Assembly (NCBI GenBank): GCA_903840265.1
Contig: CAIMFH010000065.1
Coordinates: 1 to 50,050 of the forward strand
Source of the DNA: an uncultured Schlesneria sp.
GTDB taxonomy: Bacteria; Planctomycetota; Planctomycetia; Planctomycetales; Planctomycetaceae
DNA length: 50,050 bases
Reading direction: 5' to 3'
A model generated the notes under the pieces. That model saw only the letters and a program-made list of their open reading frames with translations. It searched no databases and had not been told where the DNA came from. A program made the translations under genes and the position numbers. This document shows, piece after piece, positions 35,218 to 44,874 of the stretch. The first letter of the stretch is position 1, and each line of letters begins with the position of its first letter.

Positions 35218-35967
35218 ATGTGTTGCTTCTCGCAAAAAGTTGAACAGGTCATCGACACCAAGATCTTCGCCCGCGATTCGACGAAGTCACTCCAGTTCCT
35301 GGTGTATGAAATGAACTTCAAAGCGTCAGAAGATCTGGCGATGATCCTGCCGATTCCGGTTCCGCGATTTACTCCTGAAACCGGTGTACGATTTATTGAC
35401 CTCGAAAAATACGCCGACTTCTTCAAGGACATGGATTCTGGATTTCCTACTTCCGCATCGCGAAGCATGGCTGGGATGGGTGGATTTGGTGGCGGCGGTG
35501 CTGCGAAACCGCTGGCCGTGGTGAGTGTCGGCTCGTTCGAGGCATCGTTTGTTCCAACGGTCGCAGATTTCTCACGACTGGATCAACGCTTCCGTTTGCC
35601 GGACGGCACTTGGGAAAAGATACCTCATTACAGGAGTTTTGGATTTACCGTATTCAAGCTGAAAAAAGGCCATCAGAAGGTTCATCCGATGGCTTTCGAG
35701 TTTCCACGAGTGAACTCACGGCAACTCTTCTTTCCGACCGTCCATATCCATGACGGTTTGCTCCACGATCGTGCCAACTTCGATCATCTGCTGTACGCCC
35801 AGTTCAGCAACCGCCATCCCGCAGGGTTGCATTTTTGGGCTGAATCCGCGCAGCCTGCGGGGATGTTCTTGAAGCCCGAGAAATGCCAGGACATGGTCGA
35901 TGAAGAGGCGCACGTTTACCGTCGCTCCATTCACGGCGACCATAAGAATGCGGATGTGATCGCCTGA
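35218..35967 (+). CDS. Conserved hypothetical protein
   Basis: A 249-residue protein beginning MCCFSQKVEQVIDTKIFARDS, with GAAGGA upstream as ribosome binding site. It has a soluble, beta-rich look, with a Gly-rich insert (GMGGFGGGGAAKP) and a conserved-looking second half (RSFGFTVFKLKKG, HPMAFEFPRV, FFPTVHIHDG). The N-terminal Cys-Cys and several histidines might bind a metal. I recall similar proteins in Planctomycetes but cannot name a family. It may share the upstream serine hydrolase transcript, but the 77-base gap and lack of a terminator leave that open. Confidence 0.75.
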   Translation: MCCFSQKVEQVIDTKIFARDSTKSLQFLVYEMNFKASEDLAMILPIPVPRFTPETGVRFIDLEKYADFFKDMDSGFPTSASRSMAGMGGFGGGGAAKPLAVVSVGSFEASFVPTVADFSRLDQRFRLPDGTWEKIPHYRSFGFTVFKLKKGHQKVHPMAFEFPRVNSRQLFFPTVHIHDGLLHDRANFDHLLYAQFSNRHPAGLHFWAESAQPAGMFLKPEKCQDMVDEEAHVYRRSIHGDHKNADVIA

Positions 35968-36262
35968 CTGAAGACCACTCCAACTACCTCAATCCAACAC
36001 TGACAAGATTCAATATTTGAACGCATGATCTTTACAACAAGGCATGCGATCCCACGACTGTTTTTACAATTCGCGTGCTTGGCTGCGGGTCTGGCAGCGA
36101 TTCTTAGTCGAACGCCCTCAGCGAGTTACTGACTGTCGCGTTCTATCAGCTTGGCAACGGCACAGCCGTTGCATTCGCAACCGCTGCTTGCCGAGTAGAT
36201 TCAACGCACATCAAGGGAGATAGTGCCACCGGCCGGCCTTCCACGACTTAAGGACAAGTCCC

Positions 36263-37186
36263 GTGTCAGGTACTTCAGCCGACCGTTTTGCATCGTATCG
36301 ATGGATCTGGTGCTTAGGTTTGTATCTTGGCAGTTGCCTTGGCTGCGACATGATCTGGGGCGATGATGAAGCCGATTCGAAAGCCAAACAGCGCTCTGAA
36401 CTTGCCGCAAACGCCACGTCGTCGAACAGCATCTCATTCCAGGAATTTGATCAACTGACTGCAGAAGTCCGCTTATTGCGTGAAGAACTACGGCAACTTC
36501 GCGAGTCCCAAGAAAAGCAGAACCAGTCGCAAGGATCGACCGCGAAGTCGATCGATCACTCTGGAAAGACATTGCTGTTTTTCACGGCGACATGGTGCGG
36601 TCCCTGTCAGCAAATGAATCCAGTCATCAAACGACTACAGAGTGAGGGGCTGCCAATCCGATCTGTCGATGTTGACGAAGAACCAGACCTGCCGAAACAG
36701 TTCGGCGTCAGCTCCATTCCCTACTTTCAGTTGGTCATCGCCGGAAAGCCCGCCAGTGGTTTGTCTGGCATTACCACTGAGAAAGAACTGCGAAAACTCA
36801 TCGACTCGAAGTGGACTCCGATTGACCCGGTGCGAGATTATCACGGCGTGGTCTCGGGCAAACATCTTTCGTCAGCGGCTCCTGCGGATGGCCTTGTAAC
36901 GGACGCGAAATCGCTTCAAAAACTCTGCAGCGATTGGAAGCTGGATAGGAGAGATGTTGACATCGATTTCTCTCGGCAGTTTCTAACCGTCGCGACCGCC
37001 CCTGGCAGTAACGTTTCAATCAGATTCAAGAAAGATGAAATGGGAAATCTGACGGGAGCCGCTCTGGCGACACTCGATTCTTCAAGCAATTCATTCAGTT
37101 ACTGTGTTGCTGTCATAAATCGAGATGGAATTAGATCCTACAACGGGAAAGCGATACCTTCGGAGAAAGAAAACGTCTATCGCTGA
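36263..37186 (+). CDS. Thioredoxin-fold protein, probably a membrane-anchored lipoprotein
   Basis: A 307-residue protein. The N terminus has a hydrophobic stretch ending YLGSC, a probable lipoprotein signal (Cys25), followed by a short coiled coil (about residues 60-86) and a thioredoxin domain with the active site WCGPC (Cys112, Cys115), VDEEPDLPKQFGVSSIPYF and the cis-proline. The C-terminal third is an extra beta-rich domain without a recognised family (from about residue 190). It likely reduces or isomerises disulfides outside the cytoplasm. The start is GTG 36263 with AAGGA 8 bases upstream, and it is followed by a strong hairpin. Confidence 0.85.
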   Translation: MSGTSADRFASYRWIWCLGLYLGSCLGCDMIWGDDEADSKAKQRSELAANATSSNSISFQEFDQLTAEVRLLREELRQLRESQEKQNQSQGSTAKSIDHSGKTLLFFTATWCGPCQQMNPVIKRLQSEGLPIRSVDVDEEPDLPKQFGVSSIPYFQLVIAGKPASGLSGITTEKELRKLIDSKWTPIDPVRDYHGVVSGKHLSSAAPADGLVTDAKSLQKLCSDWKLDRRDVDIDFSRQFLTVATAPGSNVSIRFKKDEMGNLTGAALATLDSSSNSFSYCVAVINRDGIRSYNGKAIPSEKENVYR

Positions 37187-37214
37187 TCACGCGGCCGACA
37201 GTCGTTGGGCCAAT

Positions 37215-37259
37215 CAACGCGAACAGGCCGCGCAGATGATGCGTGGCCTGTTTGCGTTG
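37215..37259. terminator. Bidirectional terminator hairpin between convergent genes
   Basis: A 20-base stem, nearly complete, reads CAACGCGAACAGGCCGCGCA, then loop GATGA, then a complementary arm with two mismatches. It contains the AACAGGCC core of the island hairpins T1 and T2. It lies between the thioredoxin-fold gene (plus) and the alpha/beta hydrolase gene (minus), so it can end both. Confidence 0.85.
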
Positions 37260-37268
37260 TCGGTCAGT

Positions 37269-38234
37269 TCACTTCTTTATGACGTGCTTGCTTAGGAACT
37301 GCTGCATCAAGTTGGCAATCGTATCCCCTTCAGTCTCCAACGCAAAGTGCCCGGCGTCGAGCAGGTGGAACTCCAGTGTTTTCAGATCGCGCTTGTAGGG
37401 TTCAGCTCCGGCAGGCGGGAAGATCTGGTCGTTCTTCCCCCAGACGATCAGCATCGGCGGTTGATGCTTGCGAAAGTATTCCTGCCAGCTTGGATACAGA
37501 GCTGGGTTGCTGCCGTAGCTGAGAAACATGTCGAGTTGGATTTCGTCATTGCCGGGTCGATCGAGCAGAAACTGGTCATGAGCAGCACCGTCTGGGCTAA
37601 CCAGGTCGACGTTTTTAACTCCATCGGTGTATTGCCACTTCGTTGCATCGTACGTGAGCAGGGCACGCAGAGCTTCTCGTTTCTCTTTGCTCTTAGGTTC
37701 TTTCCAATACGCCTTCAGCGATTTCCAGAAGTCATTGTCGATCCCTTCGTCATACGCGTTCCCGTTTTGAACGACGATCGCCGTGATTCGTTCCGGGTGG
37801 CGTACCGCCAGCCGATAACCAACAGGAGCACCGTAGTCCTGGACGTAGATTGCATACTTGCCCAAGCCGACCTTCTGAGTGAACTCATCGACGACATCGG
37901 CCAGATGATCGAAGGTGTATTCGAATTTATCGTGAGCAGGCATCGAACTGTGGCCGTAACCCGGATAGTCGGGAGCAACAACGTGATATTTGTCGGCCAG
38001 TGCCGGAATCAGATTGCGAAACATCTGTGAGCTGGTGGGAAAGCCATGTAACAACAGGACGACGGGCGCATCCTTGGGTCCGGCCTCACGATAAAAGATG
38101 TCGAGATCGCCAGCCTTGACGGTCTTGTGGTGGACTTTGACAGCCTCGCCGGCGCTCGTCGTGGTCTGCAAACCGACTTGAACGGCGATAACCAGCAAGG
38201 CGAGGAACAGATTGGATTTCAACTTCGAGATCAT
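37269..38234 (-). CDS. Exported alpha/beta hydrolase with a catalytic aspartate
   Basis: A 321-residue alpha/beta hydrolase with a signal peptide (residues 1-27, ending TTTSAG). The oxyanion loop HGFPTSS lies at residues 63-69, the nucleophile is Asp133 ([13 protein letters not shown]), the acid is Asp269 (GKNDQIFP) and the base His296 (DAGHFALE). An aspartate nucleophile is the mark of epoxide hydrolases and haloalkane dehalogenases, so the enzyme probably cleaves epoxide or carbon-halogen bonds rather than esters. Its export is unusual for that group. ATG 38234 has AGGAG 8 bases upstream. Substrate unknown. Confidence 0.87.
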   Translation of the reverse strand: MISKLKSNLFLALLVIAVQVGLQTTTSAGEAVKVHHKTVKAGDLDIFYREAGPKDAPVVLLLHGFPTSSQMFRNLIPALADKYHVVAPDYPGYGHSSMPAHDKFEYTFDHLADVVDEFTQKVGLGKYAIYVQDYGAPVGYRLAVRHPERITAIVVQNGNAYDEGIDNDFWKSLKAYWKEPKSKEKREALRALLTYDATKWQYTDGVKNVDLVSPDGAAHDQFLLDRPGNDEIQLDMFLSYGSNPALYPSWQEYFRKHQPPMLIVWGKNDQIFPPAGAEPYKRDLKTLEFHLLDAGHFALETEGDTIANLMQQFLSKHVIKK

Positions 38235-38380
38235 GCTTTAGGCTCCTGAACAACTTCTTGAGAGCAGTGAAATTACTGCGGTGAGAACCTTCAATTCAGT
38301 TTCTATGCCATAGATCGCACGAAATCGTATCTCATTAATTCGTATATGCTTGTGAATAGCCGTCAGTGTACGAGCTGCCG

Positions 38381-38432
38381 ACGATAAATCGTTGTACAAC
38401 GACAAATCGTTATTTGACAGCGATATTTCGTT
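38381..38432. promoter_or_regulatory. Cluster of three operator-like inverted repeats
   Basis: Upstream of the alpha/beta hydrolase lie ACGATAAATCGT (38381-38392), AACGACAAATCGTT (38398-38411) and AGCGATATTTCGTT (38419-38432). All have ACGA-type half sites with AT-rich spacers, and centres lie 18 and 21 bases apart. GTTGTACAAC (38391-38400) is a perfect palindrome between the first two. This looks like an array of binding sites for a dimeric regulator, not identified here. Confidence 0.45.
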
Positions 38433-38526
38433 GATTGGTCCGCATAATTGGATTTAGCGCAGCCCGAAGCAACGTGGCCGCATAGAAGAGGGACCGCGAA
38501 GCGGTGCCGTGTCGACTGCTCCAATC

Positions 38527-40674
38527 TCAGACCAGCATCGGCAAGATGGAACGCTTTAGCCGGCCCAGCTTGAGGACGGCCATGGAATTGGCCTGCAGCG
38601 GGTACGGTTCATCGGCGTACATCCGCGACTTTTGCGATTCGATGGCCGTATCGAGTTCCGGATGCCAGTATTCATTCGGGGCATGCGGCGGCAGTCGGAA
38701 TGGAATCGGCTCGTTGTGCGAGTTGAACAGGATCAGCAACGTATCACCGGTAATGTGCTTGCCGCGCTCGTCGATCTCGTCGACCATCTGTCCTTCCATG
38801 CGCATGCCCAGGCAGCGTGTGTAGTGCTTGTGCCAGTCGCTATCGGTCATCTCGACACCGAGTGGCGTCAGCCAGACAACGTCGCGCACAGCTTCACCAC
38901 GGATCGCGCGTCCCTGAAAGAACTGACGCCGCTGCAAGACGGGTTGCTCGCTCCAGAACTTGATCGCTTTCTGGACGAATTCGAAGTATGAGGTCTCACG
39001 GTCAGTCAGTTTCCAGCGTAGCCAACTGATTGGCGAATCCTGACAGTAGGCGTTGTTGTTGCCTCCCTGAGACTGACTGAATTCGTCGCCACTGCGAATC
39101 ATCGGGACTCCCTGCGAGAAGAGCAGGGTGGCCATGAAGTTCTTCTTCTGTCGCTCGCGCATCTCGAGGACGGCGGGATCCAGCGTCGCCCCTTCGGCAC
39201 CACAGTTCCAACTGATGTTGTGGTTGTCGCCGTCTTCGTTGTTCTGGCCGTTGGCTTCGTTGTGCTTATGGTTGTAGCTGACCAGATCCTGCAACGTGAA
39301 GCCGTCATGCGAGGTGACAAAGTTAATGCTGGCGTACGGTCGGCGGCCATTGTGCTTGTACAAATCGCTACTGCCGCACAGCCGCGTGGCGAATTCGCTG
39401 GCGGTATGTCCATCGCCGCGCCAGAAACGCCGCACGCAGTCGCGGTACTTGCCGTTCCATTCGGTCCATAGGACGGGGAAGTTGCCAACCTGATAGCCCC
39501 CGGGGCCGACATCCCATGGTTCGGCAATCAGCTTGACCTGCGACAGAATCGGGTCTTGATGGATAATGTCGAGGAAGCCACCCAGCCGATCGACATCATG
39601 GGCTTCGCGAGCTAACGCCGCTGCCAGATCGAACCGGAAGCCATCGACATGCATCTCCTGCACCCAGTAGCGCAGGCTGTCCATCACCAGTTGCAGCGCG
39701 CGAGGCGACTGCATGTTCAGCGTGTTACCACAGCCTGTGTAATCCATGTAGTGGCGAGGATCATTGTGGACCAGGCGGTAGTAGGCGGCATTGTCGAGCC
39801 CCTTCATCGACAATGTGGGGCCGAGATGATTTCCTTCGCTGGTGTGGTTGTAGACCACGTCGAGGATCACTTCGAAGCCGTTGCGATGCAGCGTCCGGAC
39901 CATCCGCTTGAATTCGTTCACTGCGGCCTGCGGTTGGCTATCGGAGGCGAGCCCGACATCGGGCGCAAAGAAGCCCAGCGTGTTATAGCCCCAATAGTTT
40001 TTGCGTCCCTTATCGAACAGGAATCGCTCATCAATGTGATGATGAACAGGCAGCAGTTCGATCGTCGTCACGCCAAGCGATCGCAGGTGACGCAGCGCCC
40101 CTTCACTGGCAAGTCCTTCATAGGTGCCGCGATGGTCGCGCGGGATCCAGGGACTTTTGAATGTGAACCCTTTCACATGGACTTCATAAATGATCGTCTT
40201 ATGCCAGGGGACTTTCGGACGTTCATCGCCCATCCAGCGGAACGCGTTGCTGATCACAGCACCCAATGGAGCGGTGGCGGCATTGTCTTGCTCATCAAAG
40301 CTGAGGTCATTGGCCGGGTCGCCGATCTTGTAACCAAAGGCCGCGTCAGTCCAAGCCAGGTCGCGACCGATTGCCTTGGCATACGGATCCAGCAGCACCT
40401 TGTTCGCGTTGAAGCGATTTCCCTTTTGAGGTTGATACGGCCCGTGAGCACGATAGCCGTAGAGTTGGCCGGGCCGGGCATCGGGTAAGTAGCCGTGCCA
40501 GACCTGGTCAGTTTGCTCGGGCAATGGGATGCGGTAGGACTCGCGAACGGCAGTGGGAGAATCAAACAAGCAGAGGTCGATTTGAGTCGCGCGTTCCGAA
40601 AAGACAGCGAAGTTGACACCCTTCCCATCCCAGGTGGCCCCCAGGGGTGAAGGCCTGCCCGGCCAAATTCGCAT
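38527..40674 (-). CDS. glgX: Glycogen debranching enzyme GlgX
   Basis: A 715-residue isoamylase-type enzyme of glycoside hydrolase family 13 that removes branches from glycogen. The N-terminal carbohydrate module (GKGVNFAVFSERATQIDLCLFD) and the catalytic barrel are complete: ILDVVYNHT, the nucleophile Asp in GFRFDLA, the acid Glu in LIAEPWD and the Asp in VTSHDGF. WQVWHGYLPDARPGQLYGYRAHGPY in the N-terminal region is also typical (read without its first residue). ATG 40674 has AGGAG 8 bases upstream. It points away from the amidohydrolase gene; no other glycogen gene is in the window. Confidence 0.95.
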   Translation of the reverse strand: MRIWPGRPSPLGATWDGKGVNFAVFSERATQIDLCLFDSPTAVRESYRIPLPEQTDQVWHGYLPDARPGQLYGYRAHGPYQPQKGNRFNANKVLLDPYAKAIGRDLAWTDAAFGYKIGDPANDLSFDEQDNAATAPLGAVISNAFRWMGDERPKVPWHKTIIYEVHVKGFTFKSPWIPRDHRGTYEGLASEGALRHLRSLGVTTIELLPVHHHIDERFLFDKGRKNYWGYNTLGFFAPDVGLASDSQPQAAVNEFKRMVRTLHRNGFEVILDVVYNHTSEGNHLGPTLSMKGLDNAAYYRLVHNDPRHYMDYTGCGNTLNMQSPRALQLVMDSLRYWVQEMHVDGFRFDLAAALAREAHDVDRLGGFLDIIHQDPILSQVKLIAEPWDVGPGGYQVGNFPVLWTEWNGKYRDCVRRFWRGDGHTASEFATRLCGSSDLYKHNGRRPYASINFVTSHDGFTLQDLVSYNHKHNEANGQNNEDGDNHNISWNCGAEGATLDPAVLEMRERQKKNFMATLLFSQGVPMIRSGDEFSQSQGGNNNAYCQDSPISWLRWKLTDRETSYFEFVQKAIKFWSEQPVLQRRQFFQGRAIRGEAVRDVVWLTPLGVEMTDSDWHKHYTRCLGMRMEGQMVDEIDERGKHITGDTLLILFNSHNEPIPFRLPPHAPNEYWHPELDTAIESQKSRMYADEPYPLQANSMAVLKLGRLKRSILPMLV

Positions 40675-40990
40675 CGTGCAAACTCCTCGTATTACTCAAC
40701 TTCGCCCAACATCCCTACTTTGCTCAGGGATTGAGCAAGGATGCTTAGGCCAATCATTAACCGCGTCCCGTATTCAAGCCAGGCGAACTACGATTCTTGA
40801 TCCTGCAAGCCCATAGTGTATCAGTCGGCTCGCCCATGCGAAGGCTGATTCCCGTTTCAACGAATCTGCATGCAACCGACGTGCCTCGCGACGACAGATC
40901 AGTCGCCGCTACAATCACATGGGCATCGATTGATCGACGGAAAGACATTTCCGCTAAGAAATTAAGAATACGGATCGGATACGGTGGGCG
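40675..40990. other. Divergent promoter region between glgX and the amidohydrolase gene
   Basis: A 316-base gap without a credible gene. It must carry the promoters of both divergent genes. I found no repeat or clear motif, only the AGGAG ribosome binding site of glgX next to its start. Confidence 0.55.
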
Positions 40991-42211
40991 ATGACACAAA
41001 CATATCAGTCATATCATGTAGACTGGTTTGTGAACGGCGATGTCATCCAGCAGAACGTCACCGTTCACATTGCTGACGGTCGCCTGATGGAAATTGAATC
41101 CGGACGCAGTGCGGCGGCCATTTCACTCGGTCCCGTCGCCCTGATTCCTGGCTTGGTGAACGCGCACACCCACTTGGAATTCAGCCTGCTCGACCGGCCG
41201 ATTCCCACGGCCGGTCGCTTCACGAACTGGATTCGATCGGTCGTCGCTCATCGACGCGAACATCCCACCAGCGTTCCTGATGCCATTCACCGTGGTGTTC
41301 GGGAGAGTGTCCAATCGGGAACAACACTCATCGGTGATATCGCCACCGTCGGCTGGAGCGTCACCGATTACATGGAGAGCCAATTCGCGGGAGTCGTCTT
41401 CCAGGAACTCTTGGGATTAGGCGACGAACGCATGTCCGCGCAAAGTGGACTCGCTCAATCCATCATTGCCAAAGAGTGGCCAGAGTCCGATACGAATCTG
41501 TTCGGCCTCAGCCCGCATGCTCCCTACAGCGTGCGCCCCGATTTGCTTCAATGCGCGGTCGAAATTGCCAAAACATCTGGAACGCCGCTGGCGATGCACC
41601 TGGCAGAGACCCCCGCAGAACTGGAGTTGCTGGCGGACGGGACGGGCGAGTTTCGCGAGATGCTGACCGATTTCGGGATCTGGCGTGACGGATTGTTTGG
41701 AGGGAAAACGCCTGCGGATTACCTGGCGATACTCGCCGAGTGTCCGCGGTCGCTCGTCGTGCATGGGAACTACCTCACAGAGGATGACCTGCAGTTCCTC
41801 GCCCGACAACCGCAGATGACGTTAGTCTATTGCCCGCGGACTCACGCCGCGTTCGGACATCCACCGCATCCGTGGCGGCGACTAGTCGAACTCGGTGGCT
41901 CGGTAGCGATCGGCACCGACAGCCGGGCTTCGAACCCCGACCTCAGCCTGTTTGCCGAGTTGCAGTTCCTGGCGAAACAGCACTCTGATCTCTCTCATCT
42001 GGAGATTCTAAAGCTCGGCACCATCAACGGTCGTCGCGCGTTGCTGGGTGAGATCGCTGACCAGAACCACGCCGACTTCTGCGTCGTGCGATGGGAGAAA
42101 GGCCTGACTCCCGACCCCGCGCGTAATCTCTTCGCGGCAGGTAATCGCGTCATCGGGACGATCGTTAACGGCGCGGACTTAGTGTCTGCAGATCCGACGA
42201 CGACCGACTGA
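40991..42211 (+). CDS. Amidohydrolase-family deaminase, possible aminodeoxyfutalosine deaminase type
   Basis: A 406-residue metal-dependent amidohydrolase. The zinc-binding motif HTHLEFS is at residues 59-65, followed by SPHAPYSV, HLAETPAELE, VVHGNYLTEDD and GTDSRASNPDLSLFAELQFL, the ATZ/TRZ-type deaminase order. NAHTHLEFS with the GTDSRASN motif is like the deaminases that act on aminodeoxyfutalosine in menaquinone synthesis or on adenosine-like compounds; an assignment to either cannot be settled here. Cytosolic, no signal peptide. The menaquinone role would fit because many Planctomycetes use the futalosine pathway, but no other gene of that pathway is near. Confidence 0.82.
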   Translation: MTQTYQSYHVDWFVNGDVIQQNVTVHIADGRLMEIESGRSAAAISLGPVALIPGLVNAHTHLEFSLLDRPIPTAGRFTNWIRSVVAHRREHPTSVPDAIHRGVRESVQSGTTLIGDIATVGWSVTDYMESQFAGVVFQELLGLGDERMSAQSGLAQSIIAKEWPESDTNLFGLSPHAPYSVRPDLLQCAVEIAKTSGTPLAMHLAETPAELELLADGTGEFREMLTDFGIWRDGLFGGKTPADYLAILAECPRSLVVHGNYLTEDDLQFLARQPQMTLVYCPRTHAAFGHPPHPWRRLVELGGSVAIGTDSRASNPDLSLFAELQFLAKQHSDLSHLEILKLGTINGRRALLGEIADQNHADFCVVRWEKGLTPDPARNLFAAGNRVIGTIVNGADLVSADPTTTD

Positions 42212-42388
42212 CTCGACGAAGATGCCGACGCGAATGGCCCCTTTCACAAAATGGGGCCAATCTTTCACGACGCTGTTGAGGCGCGATGGTGCATTACGTT
42301 TTCCAGAGTGACCGATTGGAAAACGCGTTCCCGAACAAGTGTCGGGTGCGTGCAGTCTTCTGCTGAGATCGGCTTAAAGGAACCACCC

Positions 42389-44077
42389 ATGAATGTGCGC
42401 CGTGCGGTTGCGTCCCTGCGCTTTAATCACCTGGCGATGCTTGTTGCGTTCGCGGTGGGCGTGGCAAGCAGTGTCGTCTCAGGTGCGGACCCGGTGATCA
42501 CGGCTCCTGTGAGTGACGTGGCGATTCAAGTAGCGGCCCACTTGGATGCTGGGGAGTTCGGCGCGGCACTAGGTCTGACTCGTCGAGTCGCGGACCAGTC
42601 CGAACAACGCGTGCTGAAACAGAGGATTGCCGCGACTCAGCAGGCGGCTGGAGAGTCGGCTGGCCCTTCAAATAGTGGCGGTGGGGCCATGGCCGACTTC
42701 GCGACGCTGATCGACATGATTACGCAAAACACGGGTGGTGAGTGGCAGATTACTGGAGGCAACGGCGGGACGATTACTCAATATCCCTATGGGGTCAGTG
42801 TCGCGCCGCAAGGGTTGCTGCAGCGTGTGACGCGCGAAGAGCAATCGAGCTCGCTCGCAGCTCTGGGGCGGCAAGCTCGTCAGGCCGATCTCAATCCCGA
42901 TGTGTCTCGGCGTTCCGAACTGCGACTGGTATCGCTGACGCGACTTGAGCAGGCCGTGTCGCAACGGTTGTCGAATGGAGATGCGGCCACCGAGACGATG
43001 TCGCGGCTTGCCGGGTTGTTGCAGGTGAAGTATGTCATCCTCTATCCTGACTCCCATGAGATCGTTATCGGCGGGCCTGCCGAGGGTTGGCAGTACAATC
43101 TCGAAGGCCAGCCGATTGGAACGACGAATCGTCGCCCGACATTGCAACTTGATGATCTGGTAACAGTCCTGAGGACATTCGCACGTGGCGAAGAATCGTT
43201 CGGTTGCTCGATCAATACTCGCGACGCGGGCGTGCTGGCGCTGACCGATTTCGCCAAGACATCGCACGCCCGTGGTCCGTTGAGTCCCTCGTCGGTTCGC
43301 AACTGGGCGAACCAACTGCAGCAGAAACTGGGACGCCAGGACATTGAGATCTGGGGTCTGCCGGCGAATAGTCGAGTCGCCCGCGTGATTGTCGAGGCCG
43401 ACTATCGGATGAAGTTGATCGGGATCGGCAAGTTGAACGGAGGACGCGATATCCCCAGCTATTTCGATCTGCTGACGGCCAATCCCGACGAAGGCCATGC
43501 GATGCAGGCGTTGCGCTGGTGGCTGACTATGAAGTACGACGCCGTCACTCATAGCACGGACCGGGCCGTGTTTGAGATTCAGGGTTCATCGGTCCTGTGT
43601 CAGTCAGAGAATCAGATTCAGACGAAGCAGGGAAAGCATCTGGCGACCGGCCAGGCGGACGCCGCGAATCGAGCTTTCGCCGATCACTTCACAGTTAACT
43701 ATGACAAGCTGGCGAATCGCGATCCGGTTTTTGCCGAGCTACAAAACATTTTCGATCTGGCACTGGTCGCGGCGCTAGTTCAGCACGAGCGATTGGCCAG
43801 TCGGGCCGATTGGAACCTGGGGGTGTTTGCCCCTCATGGCGAATACGCGGCAGCTCAGTACGCGGTCCCCAAGGAGGTGGACTCGGTCGTCAATCATCGC
43901 GTTTGCAATGGTCGTGAGATCGTCGTTCAAGTGGCCGGAGGCGTCCAGGGCGACCTGATGTCCATCGTGAAAGATGCGAAGAGGACTCCTGAATCACCAC
44001 GACTGAATGGCGTCGCGCAACAAGGCCAAGCGACTGAACGACCAGTCGGTCGCTGGTGGTGGGATGCTCAGCGCTAA
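42389..44077 (+). CDS. DUF1598-type secreted protein
   Basis: A 562-residue exported protein whose composition and segments (EEQSSSLAALGRQARQADLNPDVSRRSELRLVSLTRLEQAVSQRL, in pieces, and DAGVLALTDFAKTS) match the DUF1598 family, known mainly from Planctomycetes. ATG 42389 is chosen because AAAGGAA lies 6 bases upstream; the longer frame from 42251 lacks support. A signal peptide spans residues 1-35. The C-terminal end is Pro- and Arg-rich (RTPESPRLNGVAQQGQATERP). Function unknown. It stands alone, with about 180 bases between it and the upstream amidohydrolase gene. Confidence 0.82.
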   Translation: MNVRRAVASLRFNHLAMLVAFAVGVASSVVSGADPVITAPVSDVAIQVAAHLDAGEFGAALGLTRRVADQSEQRVLKQRIAATQQAAGESAGPSNSGGGAMADFATLIDMITQNTGGEWQITGGNGGTITQYPYGVSVAPQGLLQRVTREEQSSSLAALGRQARQADLNPDVSRRSELRLVSLTRLEQAVSQRLSNGDAATETMSRLAGLLQVKYVILYPDSHEIVIGGPAEGWQYNLEGQPIGTTNRRPTLQLDDLVTVLRTFARGEESFGCSINTRDAGVLALTDFAKTSHARGPLSPSSVRNWANQLQQKLGRQDIEIWGLPANSRVARVIVEADYRMKLIGIGKLNGGRDIPSYFDLLTANPDEGHAMQALRWWLTMKYDAVTHSTDRAVFEIQGSSVLCQSENQIQTKQGKHLATGQADAANRAFADHFTVNYDKLANRDPVFAELQNIFDLALVAALVQHERLASRADWNLGVFAPHGEYAAAQYAVPKEVDSVVNHRVCNGREIVVQVAGGVQGDLMSIVKDAKRTPESPRLNGVAQQGQATERPVGRWWWDAQR

Positions 44078-44242
44078 AATGACCGTGCGCGATGATGCTC
44101 GTTTTGGATTTCAGGTTGGGTGCCACCAATGTCTTCGCGTCGCTGCGATCGCTTTGATCGAGTGACGAGCCTGTACAACATTCAGCGCCACCACGCATTG
44201 TTTAATCGTCGACACATCACCGCGAACAGTACGTGAGCCCCA

Positions 44243-44416
44243 TTATGGTGATGGCTCGTCGATGGCTTCGCCGCCGATATCTTGGCTGGATGGATCACGA
44301 TCCGCGTTCTCATCGATCGGATCTTGCTTTGGACCGAGGTTGTCATTTGCGAATGCAAAACCAAACTGCAAAAAGCTGTTTACAAATGCTTCGAGGATCG
44401 CGCCCAAAAAAATCAT
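44243..44416 (-). CDS. Small membrane protein, possible
   Basis: A 57-residue frame from ATG 44416 with a perfect GGGAG ribosome binding site 5 bases upstream; GTG 44449 would extend it. Residues 1-24 (MIFLGAILEAFVNSFLQFGF) form one membrane helix, and the remaining tail is acidic (DPIDENADRDPSSQDIGGEAIDEPSP, in part). The gap 44078-44874 around it holds no other supported gene. The good start and amphipathic layout argue that it is real, but it is short and of unknown function. Confidence 0.4.
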   Translation of the reverse strand: MIFLGAILEAFVNSFLQFGFAFANDNLGPKQDPIDENADRDPSSQDIGGEAIDEPSP

Positions 44417-44788
44417 GACTGCTCCCGACAATGACCTCGGCTCTTCCACCGTGAGTTCGATCTAATCCTCTTCACGCGGGCAGAACGCGTTGAATCCGGA
44501 TGATCCGACAACCAATTGCCGCGGATGCCGGATCACGGCTTTCTGTCCCCGGACATCGTTGGCTCGATGTTGATCAGACTGTCTCACTTTCGCCAGTCTG
44601 GTCGACTGCCCGACATTCTCTTGCCGCGACGTGACTTTTCTCAAAAAAGTTAAACGTCTGATGGCATCTCGTAAATGCTTGGCAGGCATCGTTTTGAACA
44701 ACAGTTCAGTGCGTGGGGCCTTGAAGTTCCCCAGTGAATCCCGGCCTGTTCGTACGAGTTTTGCGATACCGGTCTGGCAGTATTAAAT

Positions 44789-44830
44789 AGCCGTCACTGA
44801 ATCGCCAACGAGGTTGATTTGGTGACGGCT
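44789..44830 (+). promoter_or_regulatory. Stem-loop in the leader of the Gly/Tyr-rich protein gene
   Basis: AGCCGTCAC (44789-44797) is the exact reverse complement of GTGACGGCT (44822-44830), separated by 24 bases. It lies 45 bases before the start codon and could form in the transcript leader; alternatively it is an operator. A ribosome binding site, AAAGGGGAG, follows just before the ATG at 44875. Confidence 0.4.
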
Positions 44831-44874
44831 TCTCAGGAATCCGAACCGGATTCCACTAGAAAGGGGAGACAATT

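Noticed and set aside
36025-36132. 35-codon frame starting MIFTTRHAIPRLFLQF
   Set aside because: It resembles a signal sequence, but it is very short, has no ribosome binding site and ends at once. At most a remnant of a lost exported protein.
42668-43552. 294-codon minus-strand frame under the DUF1598 gene
   Set aside because: Arg/His/Gln-rich shadow of the real gene with no start signal.
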